A stretch of 64,000 nt of DNA from Pseudomonas putida (GCF_005080685.1 NZ_CP039371.1:3968001-4032000), one strand, 5' to 3'; numbered from the stretch's first letter, positions 20,532 through 30,049 are shown. Notes: generated from the sequence alone by a model not told the origin. Numbers and translations are program-made.

Positions 20532-20620
20532 GTTTCGCGGCGCAAGGCCGCTCCTACAAATACCGCGCTGCTTGCTGATGCGGCGCTGCAGTCGTGGGAG
20601 CGGCCTTGTGTCGCGAATGG
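20532..20620. repeat. Diverged REP pair
   Basis: TTTCGCGGCGCAAGGCCGCTCC near 20533 and GGGAGCGGCCTTGTGTCGCGAA near 20595 form an imperfect inverted pair. This is the same class of element as at 14243 but with a different core. It separates the YebC-like gene from the LysR gene. Confidence 0.7.
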
Positions 20621-20646
20621 GCCGCAGGGCGGCCCAAGTGTTGCGA

Positions 20647-21357
20647 TCAGGCAGTCAGGCCAACGTACACGTTCTGCACGTCGTCGTTCTCGTCGATCGC
20701 TTCGAGGAAGGCTTCGACTTCGGCCAGTGCCTCGGCGCTCAGGCTGGCGGCGCTTACCGGGTTTTTCGGGGTGTAGCCGATCTTCGCCGAGGTCACGGTG
20801 AAACCGTGCTCCGGCAGGGCTTTCTGCACCGCATCGAGGTCGGTGGTGTCGGTGATGAACAGGGTCGAGCCCTCTTCTTCACCTTCCTCGAAGTCTTGGG
20901 CACCGGCTTCGATGGCAGCCATTTCCGGGTCGGCATCGCCTTCCGGGGTCGCTTCGATCAGGCCGACGTGGTTGAAGTCCCAGGCCACCGAGCCGCTGGC
21001 GCCCAGTTGGCCCTTGCGGAACAGCACGCGGATCTGGGCCACGGTGCGGTTGACGTTGTCGGTCAGGCATTCAACGATCAGAGGTACCTGATGCGGGGCG
21101 AAGCCTTCGTAGCTGACGGCATGGTACTGCACCGCTTCGCCATCCAGGCCAGCGCCTTTCTTGATCGCACGCTCGAGGGTTTCACGGGTCATCGACGCTT
21201 TCTTGGCCTGGACAATGGCCAGTCGCAGGCGCGGGTTCATATCCGGGTCGGCACCAGACTTGGCCGCAATCTGAATTTCCTTGGCCAGCTTGCCCATGAT
21301 CTTGCCCTTGGCGTTGGCAGCTGTTTCTCTATGCTTGGCTTTCCACTGTGCGCCCAT
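20647..21357 (-). CDS. YebC/PmpR (TACO1) family protein
   Basis: A 236-residue cytoplasmic protein of the YebC family, with the typical opening [20 protein letters not shown], the middle [20 protein letters not shown] and [20 protein letters not shown], and an acidic C-terminal domain. Members were first described as transcription regulators and more recently as factors easing ribosome passage through difficult sequences, as for human TACO1. This looks like the second, YeeN-like paralogue rather than the copy next to ruvC, because the neighbours are not ruv genes. It is probably transcribed alone. Confidence 0.88.
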   Translation of the reverse strand: MGAQWKAKHRETAANAKGKIMGKLAKEIQIAAKSGADPDMNPRLRLAIVQAKKASMTRETLERAIKKGAGLDGEAVQYHAVSYEGFAPHQVPLIVECLTDNVNRTVAQIRVLFRKGQLGASGSVAWDFNHVGLIEATPEGDADPEMAAIEAGAQDFEEGEEEGSTLFITDTTDLDAVQKALPEHGFTVTSAKIGYTPKNPVSAASLSAEALAEVEAFLEAIDENDDVQNVYVGLTA

Positions 21358-21465
21358 GTCGACTCTCTTTGTTTCAGCGGCCAGTTCAGGAAGCGACCGG
21401 CCATAAAAGTGGGAGCAGTTTATACGCCCTCGGCCATCGGTTCGACAAGAAATCTCGCAGCCCGC

Positions 21466-22857
21466 TCACGCCTTGTCGGCTTTGCCCGCCGCTGCGGCGA
21501 AGCGCGCCAGGCGCACGTCCAGGCGCCGTGGGCGCTGGCCGCGATCCTCGGCGCGCTCCTTGCGGCGGATGGCATCGCGCACCAGCAACGATCCGAGGTA
21601 GCGGATCGGCTCGGGTGGGAACAACCCCAGCGGCCCATTGACCAACGGCGAGCGTGTCCAGGCGTTGTCCTGCCCCAAGGCCAGCGAAGCGAGTATCTGC
21701 CCCCCCATGTGGCATGGCCCGACGCCGCTGCCGGAATAACCGAAGCCGTAGAATACGTTGCCCTGCCCGTCCAGCCGGCCAAAGAACGGCAAGCCGGTCA
21801 CAGAACGATCCGACGGCCCGTTCCAGCTCGCCGCCAATGGCACGTGCGCCAATGCCGGGAAGAACCCGCCAAGGCTCTCGCGCAGCAGCGGGCGATACGG
21901 CGACGGCTGGTCGAACACCGGCAGCATGCGACCGCCGAAGGCAAAGGTGTTGCCACCCTTGCCGAGCATCAGCCGGCCATCGGAGGTGTTGTGGTAGTAG
22001 TGCACGAAGATCCGCGAGTCGAGCACGCTGACACCGGTAGTGAGCCCTATTTCCTGCAGCAGTTCCGGGCATGGTTCGGTAATCACCATGTCGCTGGAAA
22101 CGATCGCCACGCTGCGCTGGAACTGCGGGAAGGCTCGCGCCATCCAGGCATTGAGGCCAAGCACCACGCGGTCGGCACGAACGCTGCCGTGCAACGTGCG
22201 CACCGTGGCTGGCGCGCCATGCTCCAGTCCAGTCATCGCCGTGCCTTCATGAATGCGTACGCCGCGCGCCAGCGCCACCCGGCGCAGGCCACGCACCAGT
22301 CGCCCGGGCTGCACGGTGGCCGCCGCTGGCGAGAACCAGCCTTCCAGGTGCCGCGCCGAGCCCGCCAGGCGTTGCAGTTGCTCCAGCGGCAGGCGCTCGA
22401 ACGAATTGATGCCGCGCTGCTGCAAGGCCGCGATCACCGCATCGGTGGCGCCCACCTGGGCCTGGTTGGTCGCGGTGTACAGGGTCCCGTCCAGGCGGTA
22501 GTCGCAATCGATGCCGTTGGCCGTGCAGAACGCGCCAATGGCATGAATGCTGCGCTCCGACTCACGGACCAGACGCACCGCCTCCTCTTCGCCGAACAGC
22601 CGCGCCAGGGTGAAGTACTTGGCCGACCACGACAGCGCACAGCCGCCGTTACGTCCACTGGCGCCAGCGCCACAGATGTCGGCCTCGATCAGCACCACGT
22701 CGAGCGACGGCTGCGCCTCCTTGAGCTGCAAGGCCGTCCACAGACCTGTGTAGCCACCGCCGACGATGCACACATCGCAGCGTGCGTCGCCGTGCAGCGG
22801 CGGGCAGGCCGGCTGCTGTTCCGAATCCAGGGCCTGTTGCAGCCAGAAGGGTCTCAT
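21466..22857 (-). CDS. FAD-dependent amine/amino acid oxidoreductase (DAO family)
   Basis: A 463-residue flavoprotein with an N-terminal dinucleotide fold (CIVGGGYTGLWTALQL), the DAO signature CGAGASGRNGGCAL and a C-terminal FAD region (GYSGSGVGPCHMGG). The closest layout I know is that of gamma-glutamylputrescine oxidase and other secondary-amine oxidases. Its ATG is 14 bases past the stop of the OPA-type transporter, so the two form an operon divergent from a LysR gene. The natural substrate may therefore be a phosphorylated or phosphonated amine, but that is inference. The last 50 residues are basic and not obviously part of the fold. Confidence 0.83.
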   Translation of the reverse strand: MRPFWLQQALDSEQQPACPPLHGDARCDVCIVGGGYTGLWTALQLKEAQPSLDVVLIEADICGAGASGRNGGCALSWSAKYFTLARLFGEEEAVRLVRESERSIHAIGAFCTANGIDCDYRLDGTLYTATNQAQVGATDAVIAALQQRGINSFERLPLEQLQRLAGSARHLEGWFSPAAATVQPGRLVRGLRRVALARGVRIHEGTAMTGLEHGAPATVRTLHGSVRADRVVLGLNAWMARAFPQFQRSVAIVSSDMVITEPCPELLQEIGLTTGVSVLDSRIFVHYYHNTSDGRLMLGKGGNTFAFGGRMLPVFDQPSPYRPLLRESLGGFFPALAHVPLAASWNGPSDRSVTGLPFFGRLDGQGNVFYGFGYSGSGVGPCHMGGQILASLALGQDNAWTRSPLVNGPLGLFPPEPIRYLGSLLVRDAIRRKERAEDRGQRPRRLDVRLARFAAAAGKADKA

Positions 22858-22871
22858 CGCTTCACGTTCCT

Positions 22872-24188
22872 CTAGGTGCGCAATGGCTTGATCGCCATCG
22901 CGGTATTGGGTGCCACGTCATTGGCCTGGGCCTCGCTCGCCGGGCGGCTGTTCCAATGCGGCAACAGCACCAGCGCCGAGAACAGCGCGCAGCCGGCGAA
23001 CACGATGAACACCGTGACGCCGTCGAAGTAGCCTGGCAGCAGCCCGCCGAGCACCGCGCCCACCGAACCGCAACCGTTGACGAAGCCTGCGGCGGTGGCG
23101 CCGGCCTTGGCCGTGCCGAAGTCGATGGCGGCGGCGCCGCTGATCATCGAGTCAGGGCCATACAGGGTCAGGCCCATGACGAACAGCAGGCCCACCACCA
23201 GCAACACGTTGCCGGTGTGCATGGCCGCCATGAACGCCGCCAACGTCAGGGTCAGCAGCATCAGGCTGATCACGCAGGCCGGCATGCGCCGGGCGCCGAA
23301 CAGCTTGTCCGAGGCCAGGCCGATGAGGATCGGCCCGAGCAACCCGGCCAGCTCGAAGGCGGTGGGAATGATGGCCGCGCCGACCTTGCCCACCGACGGC
23401 ATCTGCTCGAAGACGATCACCGGCCCCCACAGCAAGATGGCGTAGCGCGCGGGTTTGAGCAGGAAATACGCAAGGCCCAGGGTCAGCACCGTGCGGTTGC
23501 GCAGGATCTCGCGCAGTGGTGCCCAGACGCTGCACAGGTTGCCGCCAGGGGCCATGCTCTGCGGCTCGGGCTCCACCGCCGGCAGCCCGACATCCTCGGG
23601 CTTGTTGCGCTGCAGGAAGAAGAACAGCACCGCTACCGCGGCCACTACCGCGGCGCTTGAGAAGAACGCCGCGTGCCAGCTACCGACCAGGGTGTACGCC
23701 CACCAGCCGGCAAAGGGCGAAGCGACCAGGCCGCCGAAGGCGTAGCACGAACTCCACAAGCCAAGCACGCGACCGCGCTGCACGGCCGGGAAGAAACTGC
23801 CGATGTTCTTGCACAGCCCGGCCCAGCCCGTGGACTGCGCCAGGCCTTGTATCAGCATGCAGGTGGCGAAGATCGGGAAGGTCGCGTAGCTGCCCATCAC
23901 CACCGCCGCGGCGGCCGAAATCAGCAACCCGCCGAGCACCACCACGCGCGGGCCAAAACGGTCGGCGAGCATGCCCCAGGTGAACTGACCCACGGCGTAG
24001 GCGGCCAGGTAAATAGCATCGAGGTTGGCCATGGCGGCCTTGTCGAGCATGAATGTCGGGTCTTCGCCGATGCCCAGCTTGGCCACCGAGAAGGCTTTGC
24101 GGGTGAAGTAGAAGGCGGCGTAGGCCAGCCAGGTGATTGCGAAAATCTGCACGCGCCAACGCTTGATCGTGGCTAGGGATTGGTTCAT
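22872..24188 (-). CDS. MFS transporter of the organophosphate:phosphate antiporter (OPA) type
   Basis: A 438-residue, 12-helix inner membrane protein resembling GlpT, UhpT/UhpC and PgtP: WLAYAAFYFTRKAFSVAK in helix 1, QFTWGMLADRFGPRVVVLGG, and GLAQSTGWAGLCKNIGSFFP with a GRVLGLWSSCYAFGG stretch. OPA proteins import sugar phosphates, glycerol phosphate or phosphoglycerate; some carry phosphonates. The ATG at 24188 has AGAGGT upstream. It is the first gene of a two-gene operon with an FAD amine oxidase and is probably controlled by the divergent LysR regulator. Confidence 0.82.
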   Translation of the reverse strand: MNQSLATIKRWRVQIFAITWLAYAAFYFTRKAFSVAKLGIGEDPTFMLDKAAMANLDAIYLAAYAVGQFTWGMLADRFGPRVVVLGGLLISAAAAVVMGSYATFPIFATCMLIQGLAQSTGWAGLCKNIGSFFPAVQRGRVLGLWSSCYAFGGLVASPFAGWWAYTLVGSWHAAFFSSAAVVAAVAVLFFFLQRNKPEDVGLPAVEPEPQSMAPGGNLCSVWAPLREILRNRTVLTLGLAYFLLKPARYAILLWGPVIVFEQMPSVGKVGAAIIPTAFELAGLLGPILIGLASDKLFGARRMPACVISLMLLTLTLAAFMAAMHTGNVLLVVGLLFVMGLTLYGPDSMISGAAAIDFGTAKAGATAAGFVNGCGSVGAVLGGLLPGYFDGVTVFIVFAGCALFSALVLLPHWNSRPASEAQANDVAPNTAMAIKPLRT

Positions 24189-24432
24189 GTGAATCTGACC
24201 TCTTGCTCGAGTGTGCCGGCAGAATGTGAAGAAACGCCTGTTTTGTTGTTGTGGTGCGCACTGCATGACGAAGGCTCGTCACTGGTCAGATGGCGCAGGA
24301 CCGCGCGCCATGGCCCGGCGATCGCAGAAGGCGGTCGCGCTGGGTTGATGGGTATGGAAACAGTTGATGACTGATAAATAAAATCGATTTATCGTATTTC
24401 ACACATAAGCCCAGCTTGTTACTGGAGTCGCC

Positions 24433-25302
24433 ATGTCGGTATCCCACGCTCAACTCAAGGCATTCCATGCGGTGGCCACGCACGGCAGCTTCACCCGCGC
24501 TGCGCAGAAGCTGTTTCTGACCCAGCCGGCGGTGTCCGATCAGGTGCGGAAACTCGAGGAACGCTTTGGTGTGCTGCTGTTTCACCGCAACAAGCGCTCC
24601 GTGCACCTGACCGATCTCGGCGAGCGCCTGCTAGGCATCAGCCAGCGCCTGTTCGCCTGCGAGGCCGAGGCCCATGAGCTGCTGCAGGACTCCCGCGCCC
24701 TGCACACCGGCAGCCTGGTGCTGGCGGTGGATGCGCCGGTGCATGTGTTGCCGCAGATCGCCCGTTTCTGCCAGCGCTACCCAGGCATTCAGGTCAAGGT
24801 CGAGACCGGCAATACCGATGAATCCCTGGCTCGGCTGTTCAGCTACCAGGCCGACCTGGCGCTGCTGGGCCGTGACGTCGATGACGAGCGCTTGCACTGC
24901 GTGCCGTTGCGGCGCGACCCGATGGTGGCGTTCGTCTCCCACCAGCACCCGTGGGCCAGCCGTGGCTCGATCAACCTGGCCGACCTGGACGACACGCCGC
25001 TGGTGTTGCGAGAGCCTGGGTCGGTGACCCGCCAGACCCTGGAAGAGGAGATGCAGCGCGCCGGGCTACGCATTCGCCCGGCGATCCAGGTGGAAGGCCG
25101 CGAGGCCGCGCGCGAAGCGGTGGTGGTGGGGATTGGCGTTGGGGTGGTGTCGGCAGCCGAGTTCGGGGCTGATGCACGGGTGTGTGCGCTGCCGATCGTC
25201 GATTGTCAGCGGCATTTGACCGAGACGTTGGTGTGCCTGAGCGAGCAGCGTACGCGGCGGGTGGTGGCGACGTTTCTGCAGGTGGTGCAGGAAGAGCTGT
25301 AG
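24433..25302 (+). CDS. LysR-family regulator
   Basis: A 289-residue regulator: winged helix (HGSFTRAAQKLFLTQPAVSD, then FHRNKRSVHLTDLG) and effector domain with GSLVLAVDAPVHVLPQIARF and EGREAAREAVVVGIGVGVVS. It is divergent from the OPA transporter/oxidase operon with about 244 bases between, the classic LysR arrangement, so it probably activates that operon. The effector part is reminiscent of regulators next to 2-aminoethylphosphonate genes in Pseudomonas; I hold that only as a hint. Confidence 0.88.
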   Translation: MSVSHAQLKAFHAVATHGSFTRAAQKLFLTQPAVSDQVRKLEERFGVLLFHRNKRSVHLTDLGERLLGISQRLFACEAEAHELLQDSRALHTGSLVLAVDAPVHVLPQIARFCQRYPGIQVKVETGNTDESLARLFSYQADLALLGRDVDDERLHCVPLRRDPMVAFVSHQHPWASRGSINLADLDDTPLVLREPGSVTRQTLEEEMQRAGLRIRPAIQVEGREAAREAVVVGIGVGVVSAAEFGADARVCALPIVDCQRHLTETLVCLSEQRTRRVVATFLQVVQEEL

Positions 25303-25310
25303 GGGCTTCA

Positions 25311-25408
25311 CAGGCCCTTTCGCGGGACAAGCCCGCTCCCACAGGTATGTGGACAGGGCCCAAGAGCGGTGCAGTACCTGTGTGCGGGCTTGTCCCGCGA
25401 AAGGGCCG
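25311..25408. repeat. REP pair with long arms
   Basis: The arms 25311-25347 and 25375-25408 (cores CGCGGGACAAGCCCGC and GCGGGCTTGTCCCGCG) are inverted copies around a 27-base spacer. It follows the LysR stop by 8 bases and probably blocks read-through into the next gene on the same strand. Confidence 0.85.
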
Positions 25409-25460
25409 GTGCAGCCAACACAACTAAACTGGCTGTACCCAACGCCCAGGCCCACTCACC

Positions 25461-25832
25461 ATGCTCCCGCGTCTAGCCGCCGACACCCTGGTCCTGCTGC
25501 ACCTGACCTTCATCCTGCTGGTCCTCTTCGGCGGCCTGCTGGTACTGCGCTGGCGCCCCGCCCTGCTCATCCACCTGCCCGCCCTGGCCTGGGGCCTGGC
25601 AGTGGAATACCTGCACCTGCCCTGCCCCCTCACCGATTGGGAAAACCACTTGCGCCACGCCGCTGGCGACGCCGGCTACCCTGGCGGCTTCGTCGAGCAC
25701 TACATCTGGCCACTGATCTACCCCGCAGGGCTGACGCCACACATCCAGTGGCTGCTGGGCAGCATCGCACTCGTGCTCAACCTCGCCATCTACGGCTATG
25801 TCCTCTGGCGCTGGCGTCGCCCTAGCGGGTAG
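25461..25832 (+). CDS. DUF2784 membrane protein
   Basis: A 123-residue protein with three or four hydrophobic segments: LVLLHLTFILLVLFGGLLVL, LIHLPALAWGLAVEYL and WLLGSIALVLNLAIYGYVLW. The central stretch CPLTDWENHLRHAAGDAGYP and FVEHYIWPLIYP is the hallmark of the DUF2784 family. Function is unknown; it sits in the inner membrane. Its last 11 bases overlap the end of the convergent methyltransferase gene. Confidence 0.8.
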   Translation: MLPRLAADTLVLLHLTFILLVLFGGLLVLRWRPALLIHLPALAWGLAVEYLHLPCPLTDWENHLRHAAGDAGYPGGFVEHYIWPLIYPAGLTPHIQWLLGSIALVLNLAIYGYVLWRWRRPSG

Positions 25833-26598
25833 CCACCAGGAACAACCGGGGAAACGGCAACAGCACCTTGCCATCGCTGGCTGGCGGATACGCCTGGCGC
25901 ATCGCCTCCAGATACTGCTGGAGGAACCCCGCCTGCTCCTGCTCGTCCAGCTTCGCCAGATAGGGCCGCAGTGCCGAGCCCTTGAACCATTCCACCACTG
26001 CCTCGGCGCCTCCGGCCAAAGGGTGGTGATAGGTAGTACGCCATACGTCCACCCGCGCACACACCGGGCTCAGCAGGTCGTAGTAGAACGACGCCTGATG
26101 CCGCGGCGGCAGCTGGAAGCCAGCAAAGCGCTCGGCCCAAGGACCATGGGCAGCGATTTCACGCAAATAGCGGTGGGCCGGTTCCTCGAGGTTGTCCGGC
26201 GTCTGCACGGCCAGGCTGCCTCCCTCGCTCAGCTGGCGCACCAGGTGCGGGTACAGCGTGGCATGGTCGGGCACCCACTGCAGGGACGCATTGGCCAGGA
26301 TCAGGTCCTGTGGCTCGGGCGCCGCCCAGGTGGCGATGTCGGCGATGTCGCAGCGCACCCGCGGAATGTGCAGGCGCTTGCGCTCGCGGGCCTTGTCGAT
26401 CATGTCCTTGTCGTTGTCCAGCGCGGTCACCTGAGCGTCCGGGCAGCGTTGCAACAGCACCTCCGTGGAGTTGCCCGGCCCGCAGCCAAGGTCGGTGGCA
26501 TGGCGCACCGGGCGTGGCGGCACGGCGGCCAGCAAGTCGCGTACGGCGCGGGTGCGTTCATCTTCGAAGAGGGAATACTGGGTGGCGGACCAGGCCAT
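25822..26598 (-). CDS. tam: Trans-aconitate 2-methyltransferase
   Basis: S-adenosylmethionine-dependent methylation of trans-aconitate, a by-product that inhibits aconitase; cytoplasmic. The 258-residue protein starts MAWSATQYSLFEDERTRAV, the typical Tam opening. It has the SAM motif ATDLGCGPGNSTEVL, an acidic residue at the ribose site (VTALDNDKDMI), then LILANASLQWVPDH and PDNLEEPAHRYLRE. AAGGAG stands before the ATG at 26598. It is tail-to-tail with the DUF2784 gene, overlapping by 11 bases. Confidence 0.92.
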   Translation of the reverse strand: MAWSATQYSLFEDERTRAVRDLLAAVPPRPVRHATDLGCGPGNSTEVLLQRCPDAQVTALDNDKDMIDKARERKRLHIPRVRCDIADIATWAAPEPQDLILANASLQWVPDHATLYPHLVRQLSEGGSLAVQTPDNLEEPAHRYLREIAAHGPWAERFAGFQLPPRHQASFYYDLLSPVCARVDVWRTTYHHPLAGGAEAVVEWFKGSALRPYLAKLDEQEQAGFLQQYLEAMRQAYPPASDGKVLLPFPRLFLVATR

Positions 26599-26675
26599 GG
26601 TCGACTCCTTGTGACGGGCTGTGTGTTGAGCATAAGCCATGTGCAGGCCAGCGAGAGAGGGGGAACCGACCGACT

Positions 26676-26876
26676 ATGCTGCAAGTCTGTCCCTGTATGC
26701 GCATGCCCATGAAGACATTCCTCGCCGTCGCCATCCTGGCCCTGATCGCCGCCGCCGCCCTGCTCGGCTCGCCCTGGATGAACCAGCGCTTTCACATGCC
26801 CGCCGAAAAAACCCACACCCAACAACGCGAAACGGCCGGGTCCCAAAGGGAGCCGGCCGCTTCCAACAACGACTAG
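26676..26876 (+). CDS. Small single-pass membrane or exported protein
   Basis: An open frame of 66 codons whose body is MKTFLAVAILALIAAAALLG followed by a hydrophilic tail rich in Thr, Gln and Glu. It has one strong hydrophobic helix near the N terminus, either a signal anchor or a signal peptide with no clear cleavage site. The ATG at 26676 has GAGGGGGAA upstream; ATGs at 26697, 26703 and 26709 are also possible, and the last gives the cleanest signal sequence. It is divergent from tam and ends 3 bases before the stop of gabP. No family recognised. Confidence 0.5.
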   Translation: MLQVCPCMRMPMKTFLAVAILALIAAAALLGSPWMNQRFHMPAEKTHTQQRETAGSQREPAASNND

Positions 26877-26879
26877 TGC

Positions 26880-28289
26880 TTAGTGCTGCTTGCCAGTGCG
26901 GATCTGGTGCACCACGCCCATCGCCACCACCACTGCCGCGGCGATACCGGTGGAGATCACCAGGATCTGGTAGTCAGGCATGAAGGCCATGGTCACCAGG
27001 GCAGCCACGATGAACGCGATCACCAGGTAGGTCAGCCATGGGAACAGCCACATCTTCAGGCGGACTTCCTTGCCTTCGGCGATCAACTTGCGGCGCATGC
27101 GCAGCTGCGAGAAGGCGATCACCAGGTATACCAGCAGGGCGATCATGCCCGTGGTGTTCATCAGGGTTTCCAGCACGTCCTTCGGACGCAGGGTCTCGCT
27201 GAAGTTGATCAGCGCGCAGACCACCGCCACGGCGCACGAACCGATGATCGCGAACACCGGTACGCCGGTGCCGGCGCGGGTGATCTTGAAGAACGACGGC
27301 GCGTCGCCACGCTGGGCCAGGGAGAACAACATGCGCGAAGCGGTGTAGTGGCCCGAGATCAGGCAGCTGCTCACCGAGGTCAGCACCACGAAGTTCATCA
27401 GCAGCTCGGCATGCGGTACGCCCAGCAGCTCCAGGGTACGGCGGTAGGCGCCGTAGCCGGAGACGCCCAGGTGTGGGTCGTTCCACGGTACCAGGCAGAC
27501 GATCAGGAAGATCGAACCGACATAGAACAGGCACACACGCCATACCACCGAGTTGGTGGCCTTGACGATCTGGGCAGCCGGGTCCTTGGCTTCGGAAGCG
27601 GCGATGGTGACAATTTCGGCGCCGAGGAAGGCGAACATCACCCCGAGCAAGGCCCCGACTACGGTGGTCATGCCGTTGGGCATGAAGCCTTCGGCGGTCA
27701 GGTGGGTCATGCCTCGCACTTCACCGAACTGCCAGATGTTCATCACAGCGGCGGTACACACCACCAGGAAGCAGACGATCGCCACCACCTTGATCAGCGC
27801 GAACCAGAACTCGAACTCGCCGTAGTGCTTGACGTTGAAGAAGTTGACGGTGATCAGCACCAGGGTCGTGGCCAGCACGAACACGTTGACGCTCACATCG
27901 GGGAAGAAACCATGCAGGATCTTGCCCGCCACGTAGGCTTCCCAGGCCATGAGGATGACCCAGTACCACCAGTACAGCCAGCCGATGGTGAAGCCGGCCC
28001 AGCGGCCAATGGCGCGGTCGGCATAGGTGGAGAACGAGCCGGTGTCGGGCGAGGAAGTCGCCATTTCACCGAGCATGCGCATGATCAGGACCACCAGGAT
28101 GCCGCCTGCCAGATAGGCCAGAACCGCGGCCGGGCCGGCGCTGTGGATCACGCTGCCGGAACCGACGAACAAGGCGCCGCCGATAACCCCGGCGATCGAC
28201 ATCATTGTCAGGTGGCGCGACTTGAGCGAGGCACTAAGCTTGCTCTCGTGCTCGCCTTTCGCGTTGGTGGTTGTGGATGTTGCGTCCAT
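26880..28289 (-). CDS. gabP: Amino acid permease, GABA permease type
   Basis: A 469-residue APC-superfamily transporter with 12 hydrophobic segments. Signatures: SRHLTMMSIAGVIGGALFVG in helix 1, then LAYLAGGILVVLIMRMLGEM, AFLGAEIVTIAASEAKDPA and TSVSSCLISGHYTASRMLFS. This pattern is that of GabP and its close relatives. It is divergent from a MocR-type regulator, 335 bases away, as is common for GABA uptake genes. Import of 4-aminobutyrate across the inner membrane is therefore likely; other omega-amino acids or beta-alanine are possible. Polyamine genes at 60635-64000 would also yield GABA. Confidence 0.85.
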   Translation of the reverse strand: MDATSTTTNAKGEHESKLSASLKSRHLTMMSIAGVIGGALFVGSGSVIHSAGPAAVLAYLAGGILVVLIMRMLGEMATSSPDTGSFSTYADRAIGRWAGFTIGWLYWWYWVILMAWEAYVAGKILHGFFPDVSVNVFVLATTLVLITVNFFNVKHYGEFEFWFALIKVVAIVCFLVVCTAAVMNIWQFGEVRGMTHLTAEGFMPNGMTTVVGALLGVMFAFLGAEIVTIAASEAKDPAAQIVKATNSVVWRVCLFYVGSIFLIVCLVPWNDPHLGVSGYGAYRRTLELLGVPHAELLMNFVVLTSVSSCLISGHYTASRMLFSLAQRGDAPSFFKITRAGTGVPVFAIIGSCAVAVVCALINFSETLRPKDVLETLMNTTGMIALLVYLVIAFSQLRMRRKLIAEGKEVRLKMWLFPWLTYLVIAFIVAALVTMAFMPDYQILVISTGIAAAVVVAMGVVHQIRTGKQH

Positions 28290-28624
28290 CAGTTGTGTAC
28301 CCCGTGCTTCTTTTTATCCAAGGAAAACCGTGAAACCCCGATGGCAATCGGTCTCACCTATACATCAGTGCTGTTGCGGGCAGGATGGTGTGAACGAACA
28401 CACGCAGGCCATCCATGGCGGCCTGCTGACGCGCCCCGGGTTGCCCCCAGGGCGAACTGAAATGCTTTATGTGGCGATATCTGACACCTAATGTAAAAAT
28501 GTCGGGCACAGAGAGCCATGCACAGCGGCATGAAATCCGCACTGCACTGTACAGGCCTCCAATGCAATACACCTGCGACACCCTGCAGGCGCGCGGCGCC
28601 GTGCACCCCCCTGAAGGCACCCCA
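28290..28624. other. Divergent regulatory gap between gabP and the MocR gene
   Basis: 335 bases without a gene. An AT-rich stretch around 28485-28505 (CACCTAATGTAAAAATGTCG) could hold a promoter for the regulator, and CTGTACAG at about 28547-28554 is a short palindrome. The MocR protein probably binds here, but I cannot point to a convincing direct-repeat operator. Confidence 0.35.
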
Positions 28625-30049
28625 ATGTTCGAACTACATCCAGACTCATCCACCCCGCTGGTCAACCAGATCATCGACGGGCTGCGCGAGCTGATCGACA
28701 ACCAGACACTCAAGCCCGGCGCCAAGGTACCGTCGATCCGCGCCTTCGCCGCCACCTACTCGGTCAGCACCTTCACCGTGGTCGAGGCGTATGACCGTCT
28801 GGTGGCGCAGGGCTTGCTGGTCAGCAAGGGAAATGCAGGCTTCTTCGTCAATCGTGCAGCGAACGAGTTACTGGAAAGCCAGGCCAGCGAAGCCGACGCC
28901 AACCGCCCGACGTTCAATTCGGAGTGGTACCTGCAACAGATCTTCGAGATCCGCCAGCTGCCGTACAAGCCCGGCTGCGGCTGGCTTCCCAACGATTGGA
29001 TGTACGAGGACGGCCTGCGTCGCGGCCTGCGCCAGGTGGCCGGGAGCCCACTGGAATTGTCTGGCTATGGTGACCCCATGGGCCTGCACGAGCTGCGGGC
29101 GCTGACCGCGCAGAACCTGCAGCAGGAACTGTCGATCGTCGCCAATCCATCGCAACTGATGCTCACCCACGGCGCCAGCCAGGCCCTGGACCTGGCCGCC
29201 CGGACCTTGGTACGCCCGGGCGATGTGGTGCTGGTCGACGATCCGGGCTACCCCAACCTGATGAGCATCCTGCGCACCCAGGGTGCGACTTTGGTAGGGG
29301 TACCGCGCACACCTGCTGGTTACGACCTCGATCAGCTCGAGCGTTTGCTGGCCCACCACAAGCCAACCGCGTTCTTCACCCAGCCGCACCTGCACAGCCC
29401 GACCTGCTCGCGCACACCGCTGCCGCAGCTGCACCGTTTGTTGCAATTGGCCAGCCAGCATGGCTTCCGCCTGGTGGAAAACAACCTGTACGCCGACATG
29501 ATGGCCGAGCCGCAGCCGTGCCTGGCGAGCCTCGACCACCTGCAGCAGGTCGTGTACGTGGGCAGCTATTCCAAGAGCATCTCGCCCAACGTGCGGGTCG
29601 GCTATATGCTGGCCAGCCCCGAACTGATGCAGAAACTGCTGCACCTGAAGATGCGCTCGGGCCTGACCACCTCGCAGGTGATGGAGCGCGTGGTCTATGC
29701 CGCAGTCATCGATGGCCGCTGGCGCAAGCACCTCAAGCGCCTGCGCCAGCGCCTGGCCGAGGCCCACCAGGAAGTCGGTCGGCACCTGCACCGGCTGGGC
29801 TTCGAGCTGTTCATCGAGTCTGACGAAGGCATGTACATCTGGACCCGCCACCCGGCGATTCCAGACAGCGCGGCACTGCTCGACGACGCGCTGGAAAAAG
29901 GCATCATGCTCGGCCCTGGGCAGTTGTTCATGGTCGATGCCCAGGCCACCGGGTGGATGCGCTTCAATGTGGCGTTCAGTACCGAGCCTGCGATGTGGGA
30001 GTTGTTGGAGAAGGTGTTGGTCAAGCACGTGCGCCGGGGTGGGATGTAG
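28625..30049 (+). CDS. MocR-family regulator (GntR winged helix + aminotransferase-like domain)
   Basis: A 474-residue regulator. The N-terminal winged helix of GntR type covers about residues 10-75 (TPLVNQIIDGLRELIDNQTL, then SVSTFTVVEAYDRLVAQGLL). The rest is a fold-type-I aminotransferase domain with the PLP region VDDPGYPNL, HLHSPTCS and the PLP-binding Lys in YVGSYSKSISPN. Proteins such as GabR use PLP and GABA together as signal. The divergent GABA permease is the likely target. The frame is open upstream to 28469, but the ATG at 28625 fits the usual start of the winged helix. A 96-bp copy of part of this gene appears at 32448-32543. Confidence 0.9.
   Translation: MFELHPDSSTPLVNQIIDGLRELIDNQTLKPGAKVPSIRAFAATYSVSTFTVVEAYDRLVAQGLLVSKGNAGFFVNRAANELLESQASEADANRPTFNSEWYLQQIFEIRQLPYKPGCGWLPNDWMYEDGLRRGLRQVAGSPLELSGYGDPMGLHELRALTAQNLQQELSIVANPSQLMLTHGASQALDLAARTLVRPGDVVLVDDPGYPNLMSILRTQGATLVGVPRTPAGYDLDQLERLLAHHKPTAFFTQPHLHSPTCSRTPLPQLHRLLQLASQHGFRLVENNLYADMMAEPQPCLASLDHLQQVVYVGSYSKSISPNVRVGYMLASPELMQKLLHLKMRSGLTTSQVMERVVYAAVIDGRWRKHLKRLRQRLAEAHQEVGRHLHRLGFELFIESDEGMYIWTRHPAIPDSAALLDDALEKGIMLGPGQLFMVDAQATGWMRFNVAFSTEPAMWELLEKVLVKHVRRGGM

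Noticed and set aside
20449..22875. 808-codon open frame on the plus strand
   Set aside because: It crosses three real minus-strand genes (LysR, YebC-like, oxidase); high GC leaves antisense frames open by chance.
26883..28460. 525-codon frame opposite gabP
   Set aside because: Shadow frame rich in His, Gln and Asp; gabP is unmistakable on the minus strand.
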